Below, piece after piece: positions 9,233 to 17,522 of a DNA stretch of 64,000 nucleotides (its first letter is position 1; each line of letters begins with the position of its first letter). Source of the stretch: Bog-105 sp965277435 (GTDB lineage: Bacteria > Acidobacteriota > Terriglobia > Bryobacterales > Bryobacteraceae); assembly GCA_965277435.1 (NCBI GenBank), contig OZ255821.1, positions 3,472,001 through 3,536,000 of the forward strand. Reading direction: 5' to 3'. Both the position numbers and the translations under genes were made by a program. The notes under the pieces are model-generated. The model searched no databases, had not been told where the DNA came from, and was given only the letters and a program-made list of their open reading frames with translations.

Positions 9233-10415
9233 ATCCGAAACACCGATCATTTCGAATCCGGCGTTCCCAGCGAAGGGAACAGACCGGGTCGTTGTGATCT
9301 GGATCGACTGGTATGCCTATCATGTAGCGCGTTTTCAAGGCCTCACTCGGAATCCGGATCTGTCGGGCCAAGTAGCAGGTATCGAAATGGTGGGCGGAAT
9401 TGGTGTTCATGCGGGTTTGAAGTTTCGCGAGAATTTGCCCGCCGCTCTTCCGGTCGAGACGCTCTTCCCCGAAAACAGCTGGCAGGAAGTAAAGGGATTA
9501 AAAACCGCAGTGGCGGTCTGGAAGCAGCTCAACCGGCGCAACCCACAGGTGGTTTTAGTGCCGGGATACTACACGGCGCCCGGACTAGCCGCCGCTCTCT
9601 GGGGCAAGCTGAAGCGCCGCCGTACGGTCCTCATGACGGAAAGCACGGAAGCCGACCATGAGCGAAGTGCGTTCAAAGAAGCAGTGAAAGGGTGGTTGAT
9701 CCGGTTTCTGTTTAACTGGGCAGTAGCCGGCGGGATGCCCCACCGGAGATACCTTGAGCGCCTGGGTTTTCGGCCTGACCGCATTGCCGGTTTTTACGAC
9801 GTCGTCGATAACGATTTTTTCCGCGAACGTTCCCAAGCTATCCATAAACACTCACAGCCGTCGGACTTTGATTTACCGGAACAATATTTCCTGTATGTCG
9901 GACGGCTGGCAGAAGAGAAAAATATGCGCGGCCTACTCGCAGCCTATCTGGAGTACCGGCGCGGGGGGGGTGACTGGGCGCTGGTACTGGTGGGAGATGG
10001 TCCAGAACGATTGGCCCTGGAACAAATGGCTGCTTTGTCAGCGTATGGACAGGATGTCTACTTCGCGGGCTTGCGTAGTACCGCTGAACTCCCGCAATAC
10101 TATGCCTTTGCCGGATGTTTTGTACTGCCCAGCATCCGCGAGCCCTGGGGTTTAGTGGCGAACGAAGCCATGGCGGCCGGCCTGCCGCTGATCGTATCGC
10201 GTCGTTGCGGATGCGCCGAAGATCTGTTGCTCGAGGGAGAGAACGGGTGCTCGTTCGACCCGGCGATCCCGGGAGATCTGACTGCCTGCCTCACCGCCGT
10301 TGCTGCACTCGATGCCGAGTCGTTAGCCCAGATGGGGCGGTCGTCGGAAGAAATCATTGCGAGCTTTTCTCCGGCTGCCTGGGCGGCCGAAGTCGCTCGG
10401 ATTGCGAGGTCGTGA
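9225..10415 (+). CDS. GT4 family glycosyltransferase (exopolysaccharide assembly, 3)
   Basis: I use GTG 9225 as the start because GGGAGG (9211-9216) lies just upstream and the gene then overlaps the polymerase stop by eight bases. An upstream in-frame ATG at 9174 would add 17 residues without a better site. The donor-binding lobe shows YVGRLAEEKNMRGLLAAY and LVLVGDGPERLALE. The E-x7-E motif is REPWGLVANEAMAAGLPLIV (glutamates near residues 305 and 313). The unusual REPWG variant occurs in a subgroup of GT4 enzymes. Donor and acceptor unknown. Confidence 0.88.
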   Translation: MLKSETPIISNPAFPAKGTDRVVVIWIDWYAYHVARFQGLTRNPDLSGQVAGIEMVGGIGVHAGLKFRENLPAALPVETLFPENSWQEVKGLKTAVAVWKQLNRRNPQVVLVPGYYTAPGLAAALWGKLKRRRTVLMTESTEADHERSAFKEAVKGWLIRFLFNWAVAGGMPHRRYLERLGFRPDRIAGFYDVVDNDFFRERSQAIHKHSQPSDFDLPEQYFLYVGRLAEEKNMRGLLAAYLEYRRGGGDWALVLVGDGPERLALEQMAALSAYGQDVYFAGLRSTAELPQYYAFAGCFVLPSIREPWGLVANEAMAAGLPLIVSRRCGCAEDLLLEGENGCSFDPAIPGDLTACLTAVAALDAESLAQMGRSSEEIIASFSPAAWAAEVARIARS

Positions 10416-10420
10416 CTACC

Positions 10421-11677
10421 ATGCCGCTTGCTCCCGAACAGGTTTCCGACACCCCGACCAGCGCTGTCAATGAACCCGGCGTTAGGGCCGTTCGATCCAA
10501 CTGGGTCAGTGTGGTCTCGCACCTTGACCCGAAATACGGTGGTTTGAGTGCAGCCGTTCCTGCGCTCGCTTCCGCTGTCGCCGGCACGGGCGAAAAAACG
10601 GTTACCGTGGCGGGATTCTGCGCAGACGGCGAGAACTTTCGGCCCGGCGTTGGCCGGAACGTTATTGTCGAGCACTATCCAATCGGTCGACTGGCTTCGT
10701 TTTTGCGCGGCCCCCAAACAAAAGCGTTCCGGGAAACAGTTATCCATTCGGCGAGCGTTCATATTCACGGTCTCTGGCAAAGGAGCACCTCGACAGCCGC
10801 ACACCTGGCGCGGTCTCAGGGGAAGCCATACGTCATTTCAGCTCACGGAATGCTCGAATCCTGGGCCCTAGCGAACAAGAAGTGGAAAAAAGATATCTAC
10901 GCAGCGCTTTTTGAACGTAGGAACTTACGGGGCGCCGCCTGTCTGCATGCTCTCACCGAAGCCGAAGCGCGCGACTACCGCAAGTTCGGCCTGACTAACC
11001 CGATTGCGGTTATTCCAAACGGAGTAGAGGTGCCCCTCGGCGTTTCACCGGATGCCTTCCTGGAGCGCTTCCCTGCTCTTCATGGTAAATCGCTAATTCT
11101 GTTTCTTGGCCGTATTCACTTCAAAAAAGGATTGGACATCCTCGCGGATGCCTGGGCAAAAGTGGCGCCACGCTTTCCGGAGGCGCATCTGGTAGTGGCT
11201 GGACCCGATTTCGAAGATACACAAGGTCGCCTTCAACGCCAGCTCGAGGCACTCTCGCTTAGTTCGCGCGTGACCTTTACCGGCATGTTGCAGGGGAATC
11301 ACAAATGGAGCGCCCTGGCAGCAGCGGATGGATTTATATTGCCTTCCTATTCCGAAGGCCTCAGCGTCTCGGTGCTCGAGGCCATGGGGATGGGCTTGCC
11401 CGTGATTGTGACCGAACAATGCAATCTGCCGGAAGTCGAAGAGCAGCATTGCGGCTGGATGATCCAACCTCGCGCGGCTGAGGTCGAATCGGCCTTGATT
11501 AGCCTGTTAAAGCTTTCCCTTCGCGACCGGCAGTTGCTCGGCCAGAATGGCCGGCGTGTGATAGCCGAGCGCTATACCTGGCCGGTGGTCGGGCGGCAAA
11601 TGGCAGAGGTATACGACTGGCTGGAGGGCGGCCCTATACCCGCCACGGTGCAGTTCCATGCAGAGGCCGGACGATGA
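10421..11677 (+). CDS. GT4 family glycosyltransferase (exopolysaccharide assembly, 4)
   Basis: The open frame extends 300 bases back into the previous gene, but protein-like sequence starts near ATG 10421, five bases after the upstream stop and preceded by GCGAGG. Conserved parts: an N-terminal SHLDPKYGGLSAAVPALA loop (the glycine-rich GGL of GT4 enzymes), VHIHGLWQRST, ISAHGMLESWAL, then LFLGRIHFKKGLDIL and PSYSEGLSVSVLEAMGMG with glutamates near residues 310 and 318. The SAHGMLE motif recurs in exopolysaccharide GT4 enzymes. It overlaps the acetyltransferase gene by ATGA. Confidence 0.88.
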   Translation: MPLAPEQVSDTPTSAVNEPGVRAVRSNWVSVVSHLDPKYGGLSAAVPALASAVAGTGEKTVTVAGFCADGENFRPGVGRNVIVEHYPIGRLASFLRGPQTKAFRETVIHSASVHIHGLWQRSTSTAAHLARSQGKPYVISAHGMLESWALANKKWKKDIYAALFERRNLRGAACLHALTEAEARDYRKFGLTNPIAVIPNGVEVPLGVSPDAFLERFPALHGKSLILFLGRIHFKKGLDILADAWAKVAPRFPEAHLVVAGPDFEDTQGRLQRQLEALSLSSRVTFTGMLQGNHKWSALAAADGFILPSYSEGLSVSVLEAMGMGLPVIVTEQCNLPEVEEQHCGWMIQPRAAEVESALISLLKLSLRDRQLLGQNGRRVIAERYTWPVVGRQMAEVYDWLEGGPIPATVQFHAEAGR

Positions 11678-12309
11678 ATCAGGTCGAACTCGGGCGTTAT
11701 GACAATTCGTGGTTTGATCCCGGCCGTTCGCGCTTCTGGCAAGCCGCCTGGTTTTTTGCAGGATTGCCCGTCCTGCGCAGTTCGTGGCTGCCCTCCTCGG
11801 CCCTTCGGGTCCGACTGCTTCGCTGGTTTGGCGCCGAAGTGGGCTCAGGCGTCGTGATCAAACCGGGTGTGCGCGTGAAATATCCCTGGCGCCTGAAAGT
11901 CGGAAATCACTGCTGGCTCGGCGAGGACTGCTGGATTGACAATTTGACGCGGGTGGAACTCGGAACCAACGTCTGCCTCTCGCAAGGCGCCTACCTCTGT
12001 ACCGGGAATCATGACTGGAGCGATCCGGCGTTCGGCTTGATCCTCGGCCCTATCACCCTCGAGAACGGCTCCTGGGTAGGCGCTCGGGTGTTTGTCGCAC
12101 CGAACGTCACAATCGGCGAGCACGCGGTGGCCGCCGCGGGGAGTGTCGTGACGAAAAGCATTCCGGCCTGGAAGGTATACGCCGGCAATCCCGCCGTTTT
12201 CGTGCGAAATCGCCAGCTCTCAGAGCACTCCCCTATAAGCGGATTGGCAGAGCCGGCAATGGATACCGCAGTCTCGGCCAAATCTCGAAACGAGGAATTT
12301 GTGCGATGA
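11674..12309 (+). CDS. WcaF-type colanic-acid-like acetyltransferase
   Basis: 211 residues of left-handed beta-helix type. The hexapeptide repeats (VVIKPGVRVKYPWRL, CWLGEDCWIDNL, VELGTNVCLSQGAYLC) and the TGNHDWSDPAF segment with the likely catalytic His are characteristic of WcaF/NodL-like O-acetyltransferases. VFVAPNVTIGEHAVAAAGSV forms the last coils. It would transfer acetyl from acetyl-CoA to a sugar of the repeat unit in the cytoplasm. Both gene ends overlap neighbours by ATGA, so expression is coupled to the flanking glycosyltransferases. Confidence 0.85.
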   Translation: MNQVELGRYDNSWFDPGRSRFWQAAWFFAGLPVLRSSWLPSSALRVRLLRWFGAEVGSGVVIKPGVRVKYPWRLKVGNHCWLGEDCWIDNLTRVELGTNVCLSQGAYLCTGNHDWSDPAFGLILGPITLENGSWVGARVFVAPNVTIGEHAVAAAGSVVTKSIPAWKVYAGNPAVFVRNRQLSEHSPISGLAEPAMDTAVSAKSRNEEFVR

Positions 12310-13517
12310 GGATTTTGCTCCTCAACCAGTTTTTCTGGCCCGACTCTGCGGCGACGAGCCAGTTTCTGACTGACTTAGCGCGCGGTCTGGCTGCGCGGGG
12401 GCACGAGGTTTATGCCATTAGCTCCGAAGCCGGCGGCTACGCGCCCGAAGATCTGTCCGATCCGCCCCCAGTCGAGATTTATCGCGTTCCGACGACGCGC
12501 TTCGTGCACGGCTCGCTGGGCCGCTTGCTTTCCTATGGTTCTTTCTTTCTGTCTTGTCTCGGCAGAGGTCTCACCGCTGAGCGGCCGGACCTCGTCATTA
12601 CACTCACGACACCGCCGCTTCTTTCTCTCATTGGCAACGCGCTAAAACTGCTACGCAGAACGCGTCATTTCATTTGGGAAATGGACGTCTACCCAGACGT
12701 TGCGGTAGACCTGAACTACTTTAAAGCGGGCGGTTTGCTCGACCGCGCTACTGGACTGCTTGCTGATTGGTCCAGAAGATTTTCCGATGGAATCCTCGCT
12801 TTGGGACCGTGCATGAAAGAGCGTCTAATGCAGCGCGGCGTCCCCGCCGGCAAGATCCATATCGCCGAAAATTGGGCCGATGGCAACCTGATTCAGCCTG
12901 TTCCCCGGCCGGCGGACGACCGCCTGACGGTCCTCTATTCCGGGAATCTCGGACTGGCTCACGACGTCGATACTATGCTGAGCGCCATGACCGCCCTCCG
13001 GCAGGATGCTCGTTTCCGCTTCATCTTTGCAGGGGGCGGCCCTTTGCGTAAGCCGCTGGCCGCCGATTGTGAGGCCGCGGAGCTGACTGCTGTAGAGTTT
13101 CGTCCGTATAGTCCGAAAACGAACCTGGGGGAAAGCCTGGGAGCTGGTGATATCGGTCTCGTCACGCAACGCAACAACTGCGTCGGCTCCGTGGTGCCGA
13201 GTAAGGTCTACGGTCTCCTGGCGGCGGGCCGTCCCATTCTTTATATCGGGCCGCGCATGTCGACGGCCTCACTTCTGATTCGAAAACACGACTGCGGTTG
13301 GCAAATCGATTGCAACGATTCAGCAGGTCTTATTCAATTGCTCGACTCGTTGGCCCAAGATCGCGATCGGGTCGAAGAAGCCGGACGGCGAGCGCGCAAT
13401 GCCTTTCTCGAATTTTATGATCTCCCTCTGGGTGTTGAACGTATTTGCAGACTGGTGGGCGCTTCAGGCAGAAATGGTTCACCGGGAGAATTAGCTCTTT
13501 CGCCCAACGAGTTCTGA
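12306..13517 (+). CDS. GT4 glycosyltransferase, WcaI/WbuB type
   Basis: 403 residues. It begins MRILLLNQFFWPDSAATSQF, the usual opening of WcaI/WbuB-like enzymes. Further matches are VITLTTPPLLSLIGNAL, HFIWEMDVYPDVAVDL, VLYSGNLGLAHDVDTM and VVPSKVYGLLAAGRPILYIG; the last replaces the classic E-x7-E region in this subgroup. WcaI adds fucose in colanic acid and WbuB handles FucNAc, so a deoxyhexose donor is plausible and agrees with gmd and fcl downstream, but that is inference. Start overlaps the acetyltransferase stop (ATGA). Confidence 0.85.
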   Translation: MRILLLNQFFWPDSAATSQFLTDLARGLAARGHEVYAISSEAGGYAPEDLSDPPPVEIYRVPTTRFVHGSLGRLLSYGSFFLSCLGRGLTAERPDLVITLTTPPLLSLIGNALKLLRRTRHFIWEMDVYPDVAVDLNYFKAGGLLDRATGLLADWSRRFSDGILALGPCMKERLMQRGVPAGKIHIAENWADGNLIQPVPRPADDRLTVLYSGNLGLAHDVDTMLSAMTALRQDARFRFIFAGGGPLRKPLAADCEAAELTAVEFRPYSPKTNLGESLGAGDIGLVTQRNNCVGSVVPSKVYGLLAAGRPILYIGPRMSTASLLIRKHDCGWQIDCNDSAGLIQLLDSLAQDRDRVEEAGRRARNAFLEFYDLPLGVERICRLVGASGRNGSPGELALSPNEF

Positions 13518-13588
13518 CACGCCATGAACCATAACAGAGCGCAGCATCCGGTAGAACCGGTCGTGAGCAATCGATCGAGGGATCACTA

Positions 13589-15127
13589 ATGTACGCACTT
13601 ATCGCCTTGGGCGCGACGGCGCTTCTCTTATGCCTGATTTTAACGCCCCTTTGTCGTGATCTTTTTTTAAAATTCAAGCTGGTCGACATGCCCGACAACG
13701 ACCGGAAATTGCACGACCGTCCCATCCCCCGGATCGGCGGTATCCCGATCGCCGTTTCGTATGTCGGAGCCTTAGCGCTGATGCTAGTGTTTGCGCCGGC
13801 ACACGCCAAAATTGCCGTGCAGCACCGAGATTTGCTCTATTCCCTGTTACCGGCCGCCGGCTTAGTATTCCTCACCGGCCTCATCGATGATCTGATCGGA
13901 CTGAAGCCGTGGCAAAAATTGACCGGGCAACTGATCGGTGCAATCTGGGCAGTGAGTGCAGGTGCACGAATCCACCTTCTCGATGGTCAACCCTATTCGG
14001 CCTGGATCACGATACCCTTCTCGATTCTCTGGCTAGTCGGTTGCACAAATGCCTTTAATCTGATCGATGGGCTCGATGGACTCGCTTCCGGGATCGGGCT
14101 CTTTGCGACCCTTACGACGCTGTTAGCCGCGCTTCTCCAGGGCAATTGGGGTCTTGCTATGGCGACTGTCCCGCTTCTCGGGTGCCTGCTTGGCTTCTTG
14201 CGCTACAACTTCAATCCGGCTTCCATATTTCTTGGGGATAGCGGCAGCCTGTCTATCGGCTTCATTTTGGGGTGTTTTGCCGTAATCTGGAGTCAAAAAT
14301 CAGCCACGCTGCTCGGCATGATCGCCCCCGCTATGGCCTTGGCTCTTCCCCTGCTCGATGTAGGCCTGTCGATTGGGCGTCGCTTTCTGCGCAATCAGCC
14401 GATCTTTCAGCCGGATCGCGGGCATATTCACCATCGCCTGCTGGCATTAGGGTTCGAGCCGCGAGGCGCCGCGATTGTCCTTTACATAGCTTGTGGAATA
14501 GCCGCTTCCTTATCGCTACTGCAAAGTTCACTGTCTTATCACGTAGGCGGCCTGATTATTGTCTTGTTCTGCGCTTTCGCCTGGCTGGGAATCAAACGTC
14601 TCGGTTACGTCGAGTTCAGTACTGCCAAGCGAGTTCTTTCAAACGGAGGTGTTCTCCGCCTGGTCCAGCACGAAATTTATCTGTCTCACTTCCGCGAAGC
14701 CCTGACAAAAGCCCAGACCCAGCGAGAGTGTTGGACTGTGATTCGGAACATTTGCAAAGATCTACACTTCGCTGCCGTTGAACTCACCCTGGAAGGAGAA
14801 CACTTCGAGGAAGTCTTTGACCCGTCAGCCGCCTTAACGGCGTGGCTCTTTACTATGTCGTTCGGCAAAAAAGGTAGTATTTCGCTGAGACGATCCATGC
14901 AAAGCGAATCACAATCGTTATTGAATTCTTTCTTTCAGATCTTGCAGGAGTGTCTCGGGGTGAACATATATTTACCCGAGACTTCATCACCGGCCAAACC
15001 GAGCCTTACGGGCTTTAACAAGCCGGCGATAGTCCTACCCGCTTTTCAAACAACTCGCTCCGGCGCCGGCTCATTGCCCTTGACCTCGGCCCGAAACAGA
15101 CAAACGTCAAACACTCTAGGAGATTAA
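13589..15127 (+). CDS. WecA/TagO-type undecaprenyl-phosphate sugar-1-phosphate transferase with extra C-terminal domain
   Basis: The first 340 or so residues are a polytopic PNPT-superfamily enzyme. Motifs seen: KLHDRPIPRIGG, LIDDLIGLKPW (Mg-binding aspartates near residue 97), NAFNLIDGLDGLASG (near 155), FLGDSGSLSIGF (near 217) and GHIHHRLLALG (near 280). These enzymes start repeat-unit synthesis by moving a HexNAc-1-phosphate onto undecaprenyl phosphate. Typical members end near 340-370 residues. Here a soluble-looking region of about 165 residues follows (from KRVLSNGGVLRLVQHEI), with no hydrophobic helices and no fold I can name. ATG is preceded by GAGGGATCACTA. Confidence 0.88.
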   Translation: MYALIALGATALLLCLILTPLCRDLFLKFKLVDMPDNDRKLHDRPIPRIGGIPIAVSYVGALALMLVFAPAHAKIAVQHRDLLYSLLPAAGLVFLTGLIDDLIGLKPWQKLTGQLIGAIWAVSAGARIHLLDGQPYSAWITIPFSILWLVGCTNAFNLIDGLDGLASGIGLFATLTTLLAALLQGNWGLAMATVPLLGCLLGFLRYNFNPASIFLGDSGSLSIGFILGCFAVIWSQKSATLLGMIAPAMALALPLLDVGLSIGRRFLRNQPIFQPDRGHIHHRLLALGFEPRGAAIVLYIACGIAASLSLLQSSLSYHVGGLIIVLFCAFAWLGIKRLGYVEFSTAKRVLSNGGVLRLVQHEIYLSHFREALTKAQTQRECWTVIRNICKDLHFAAVELTLEGEHFEEVFDPSAALTAWLFTMSFGKKGSISLRRSMQSESQSLLNSFFQILQECLGVNIYLPETSSPAKPSLTGFNKPAIVLPAFQTTRSGAGSLPLTSARNRQTSNTLGD

Positions 15128-15129
15128 TT

Positions 15130-16173
15130 TTGAGTAAGTCCGCTTTAATCACAGGCATTACCGGCCAGGATGGGTCGTACCTGAGCGAACTGCTGCTTTC
15201 AAAGGGCTATACGGTCCACGGCATTGTGCGCAGAAGCTCGAGCTTCAATACTTCGCGCATTGATCATCTTTATGAAGATCCACACGAAAGCGGTCGCCGG
15301 CTCATTCTCCATTACGCCGATCTTTCCGATTCAACCGGCTTGCGACGCGTCGTCGAGGCGGCTCGCCCCGATGAGATCTACAACCTCGGCGCCCAATCGC
15401 ACGTAAAAGTATCGTTCGAAAATCCGGAATATACTGCTGATGCCGATGCAGTTGGCACGTTACGTCTGCTCGATTGTATGCGGGACCACGTGCAACACAC
15501 AAAGCGTGAAGTTCGCTTCTATCAGGCGGGCTCCTCGGAGATGTTTGGTGCCGCCAAGCCACCGCAGAGCGAATCGACAGCATTTTATCCGCGAAGTCCT
15601 TACGCGGTTTCCAAGGTAGCCGCGCATTGGTACGCCCTGAATTACCGCGAGGCCTACAACTTATTTATTACGAACGGAATTCTGTTTAACCACGAGTCGC
15701 CACGCCGCGGCGAGACGTTTGTGACCCGCAAGATCACCCGGGCGGTCGGACGGATCAAGGCCGGACTGCAGCAGAAGTTATTTCTCGGCAACCTGGATGC
15801 ACGCCGGGATTGGGGCTTTGCTGGAGATTACGTGGAGGCCATGTGGCGCATGCTGCAACACAGCGAGCCGAACGACTTTGTGGTAGCTACGGGCGAAGCT
15901 TATTCGGTGCGCGAATTCCTCGAAGCTGCCTTCTCGGCGGCTGGTCTCGATTGGCAGAAATATGTCGAAGTCGATGCTCGTTATTTTCGCCCGACCGAGG
16001 TCGATTACCTCATGGGCGATTCGAGCAAAGCTCGCAAAGCTCTCGACTGGCAGCCGGTCACCAGTTTCCAGCAACTCGTGCGCATGATGGTCGCCTCCGA
16101 TGTGACGCTGGCCGAACAGGAACGCCTGATTCACGAGCAAAAGTATGTGACCTCGTTAGTCCCGGGAGACTAA
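15130..16173 (+). CDS. gmd: GDP-mannose 4,6-dehydratase
   Basis: 347 residues from a TTG start two bases after the previous stop, with AGGAG about nine bases upstream. NAD(P)-binding motif GITGQDGSYLSELLL begins at residue 8. SDR catalytic residues lie in the SSEMFG segment (near 133) and the YAVSK motif (Tyr near 158, Lys near 162). FNHESPRRGETFVTRKIT and RRDWGFAGDYVEAMW are hallmarks of Gmd. It converts GDP-mannose to GDP-4-keto-6-deoxymannose, which fcl next door turns into GDP-L-fucose. This predicts a fucose or related 6-deoxy sugar in the polymer. Confidence 0.97.
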   Translation: MSKSALITGITGQDGSYLSELLLSKGYTVHGIVRRSSSFNTSRIDHLYEDPHESGRRLILHYADLSDSTGLRRVVEAARPDEIYNLGAQSHVKVSFENPEYTADADAVGTLRLLDCMRDHVQHTKREVRFYQAGSSEMFGAAKPPQSESTAFYPRSPYAVSKVAAHWYALNYREAYNLFITNGILFNHESPRRGETFVTRKITRAVGRIKAGLQQKLFLGNLDARRDWGFAGDYVEAMWRMLQHSEPNDFVVATGEAYSVREFLEAAFSAAGLDWQKYVEVDARYFRPTEVDYLMGDSSKARKALDWQPVTSFQQLVRMMVASDVTLAEQERLIHEQKYVTSLVPGD

Positions 16174-16174
16174 C

Positions 16175-17128
16175 GTGAAAACCAGCAGCAAAATCTTCGT
16201 TGCGGGCCACCGGGGTTTGGCGGGTTCGGCTATCGAGCGGCGTCTCACGAGTCTTGGCTACACCAACCTCCTACTCCGTTCCCGCGCCGAACTTGACCTT
16301 ACGTCGAAATTGGCCGTCGATCAATTCTTCGAATCGGAACGGCCCGAGTATGTTTTCCTGGCCGCCGCCAAAGTAGGGGGCATCCTTGCTAATGCCTCCT
16401 ACCCGGCCGATTTCATTCGCGAAAACCTGGAAATACAACTGAACGTAATCGATGCGGCCTGGCGTTTCGGCGCCTCAAAGCTCGAATTCCTCGGTTCCTC
16501 TTGCATCTATCCCAAATTTGCAGCGCAGCCAATGACCGAAGATTCGCTCCTGACCGGCGCGCTTGAACCCACCAACGAGTGGTACGCCGTCGCTAAAATA
16601 GCCGGCATCAAGCTCTGCCAGGCCTACCGCGCGCAATATGGATTCAATGCCATTTCGCTCATGCCGACCAATCTTTACGGGCCGGGAGATAACTTCGATC
16701 TGCAAAGCTCTCATGTGCTGCCGGCCCTTCTGCGCAAATTTCACGAAGCCAAGCAAGCGCGCAAGTCTGAAGTTGTGGTTTGGGGAACAGGCAGCCCGCG
16801 CCGCGAATTTCTTCATGTCGACGATCTCGCCTCAGCCGCGGTCTTTCTGATGGAGCAATATAACGAGGCTGGAATCATCAACGTCGGCGTGGGTCATGAC
16901 GTTACCATTTCGGAACTGGCGCAGCTGATTGGCCGCACGGTCGAGTACGAAGGCAAGCTCGCCTTCGACACCTCAAAACCTGACGGCACACCTCGTAAAC
17001 TGCTTGACGTGACCCGGCTGAAATCGCTCGGCTGGCAGCCTTCCATTTCGTTAGAGGATGGTCTCCGCACTACCTATGAATGGTTCCTCGAATCAGTCGA
17101 TTTCAGCCGTTTGACCTTCGCCTCCTAA
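16175..17128 (+). CDS. fcl: GDP-L-fucose synthase (GDP-4-keto-6-deoxymannose epimerase/reductase)
   Basis: 317 residues from GTG 16175, one base after the gmd stop and with GGGAG upstream. Key sequences: GHRGLAGSAIERRL (nucleotide binding), FLGSSCIYPKFAAQPMTE (catalytic Ser/Cys loop near residue 107), WYAVAKIAGIKLCQAY (Tyr and Lys of the SDR pair near 136-140), MPTNLYGPGDNFD and FLHVDDLA. It performs 3,5-epimerisation and NADPH reduction to GDP-L-fucose. It ends the polysaccharide operon; a diverged duplicate of its last 18 codons lies 208 bases downstream. Confidence 0.96.
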   Translation: MKTSSKIFVAGHRGLAGSAIERRLTSLGYTNLLLRSRAELDLTSKLAVDQFFESERPEYVFLAAAKVGGILANASYPADFIRENLEIQLNVIDAAWRFGASKLEFLGSSCIYPKFAAQPMTEDSLLTGALEPTNEWYAVAKIAGIKLCQAYRAQYGFNAISLMPTNLYGPGDNFDLQSSHVLPALLRKFHEAKQARKSEVVVWGTGSPRREFLHVDDLASAAVFLMEQYNEAGIINVGVGHDVTISELAQLIGRTVEYEGKLAFDTSKPDGTPRKLLDVTRLKSLGWQPSISLEDGLRTTYEWFLESVDFSRLTFAS

Positions 17129-17522
17129 AGCGTTTTTTTCGCTCAACGTCGTTGCCGAGGTCGTGGTAGCCGAGTTGGTGAGATCCTCGCAGGGCCTCTT
17201 CTTCATCCGCTAGAAAGGGCGCCAGATCTTGTCTCGTTCTCGGTTACGGGGATTCACCGGTCGCTGACGCTCGCGGCTCAGTTACGAGTGGTTCCTGGAA
17301 TCGGTCGATTCGGCGCGTTTGACCTTCGGCTCTTAAAGCCTTCTTCTTCGCTCAGCGTCTTGGCCGAGGTCCCCTTGAGCGGGTACCAACCATTACCGGA
17401 ACGGTCGATGCGTAACAATCAAGGGTGATCGCGAGTCTACCAGTAGATTTCGTGCCTGAAACGGCCCGAACTCCTCAAAGCGTTTCCATCATGACGTATC
17501 GCTCGCGGACCCCCGTATAACT
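17129..17522. other. Intergenic region with fcl remnant
   Basis: About 390 bases between fcl and the ABC exporter. It contains the fcl 3'-end duplicate (listed separately) and a GC-rich stretch GGTCGCTGACGCTCGCGGCT (17254-17273) that looks like a dispersed intergenic repeat. The AGCG-T7-CGCT sequence right after fcl is too short a stem for a convincing terminator. No intact gene is seen. Confidence 0.5.
17280..17336 (+). pseudogene. Remnant of a second fcl-like gene (last 18 codons plus stop)
   Basis: The frame reads SYEWFLESVDSARLTFGS then stop, against TYEWFLESVDFSRLTFAS then stop at the end of fcl (17072-17128). Similarity runs on for about 35 bases beyond both stop codons (to about 17371 and 17163). 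Many differences are synonymous (for example CTG/CTC, TCG/TCA), so this is not a fresh duplication but the tail of a diverged homologue whose 5' part has been lost or replaced. No upstream fcl sequence is recognisable. Confidence 0.8.

Noticed and set aside
10115..10420. Upstream extension of the fourth glycosyltransferase
   Set aside because: It lies entirely within the previous gene in another frame and is Arg-rich; family homology begins after 10421.
17129..17145. AGCG-T7-CGCT after fcl as a terminator
   Set aside because: A four-base stem around the T run is too weak, and the T run is in the loop rather than after the stem.
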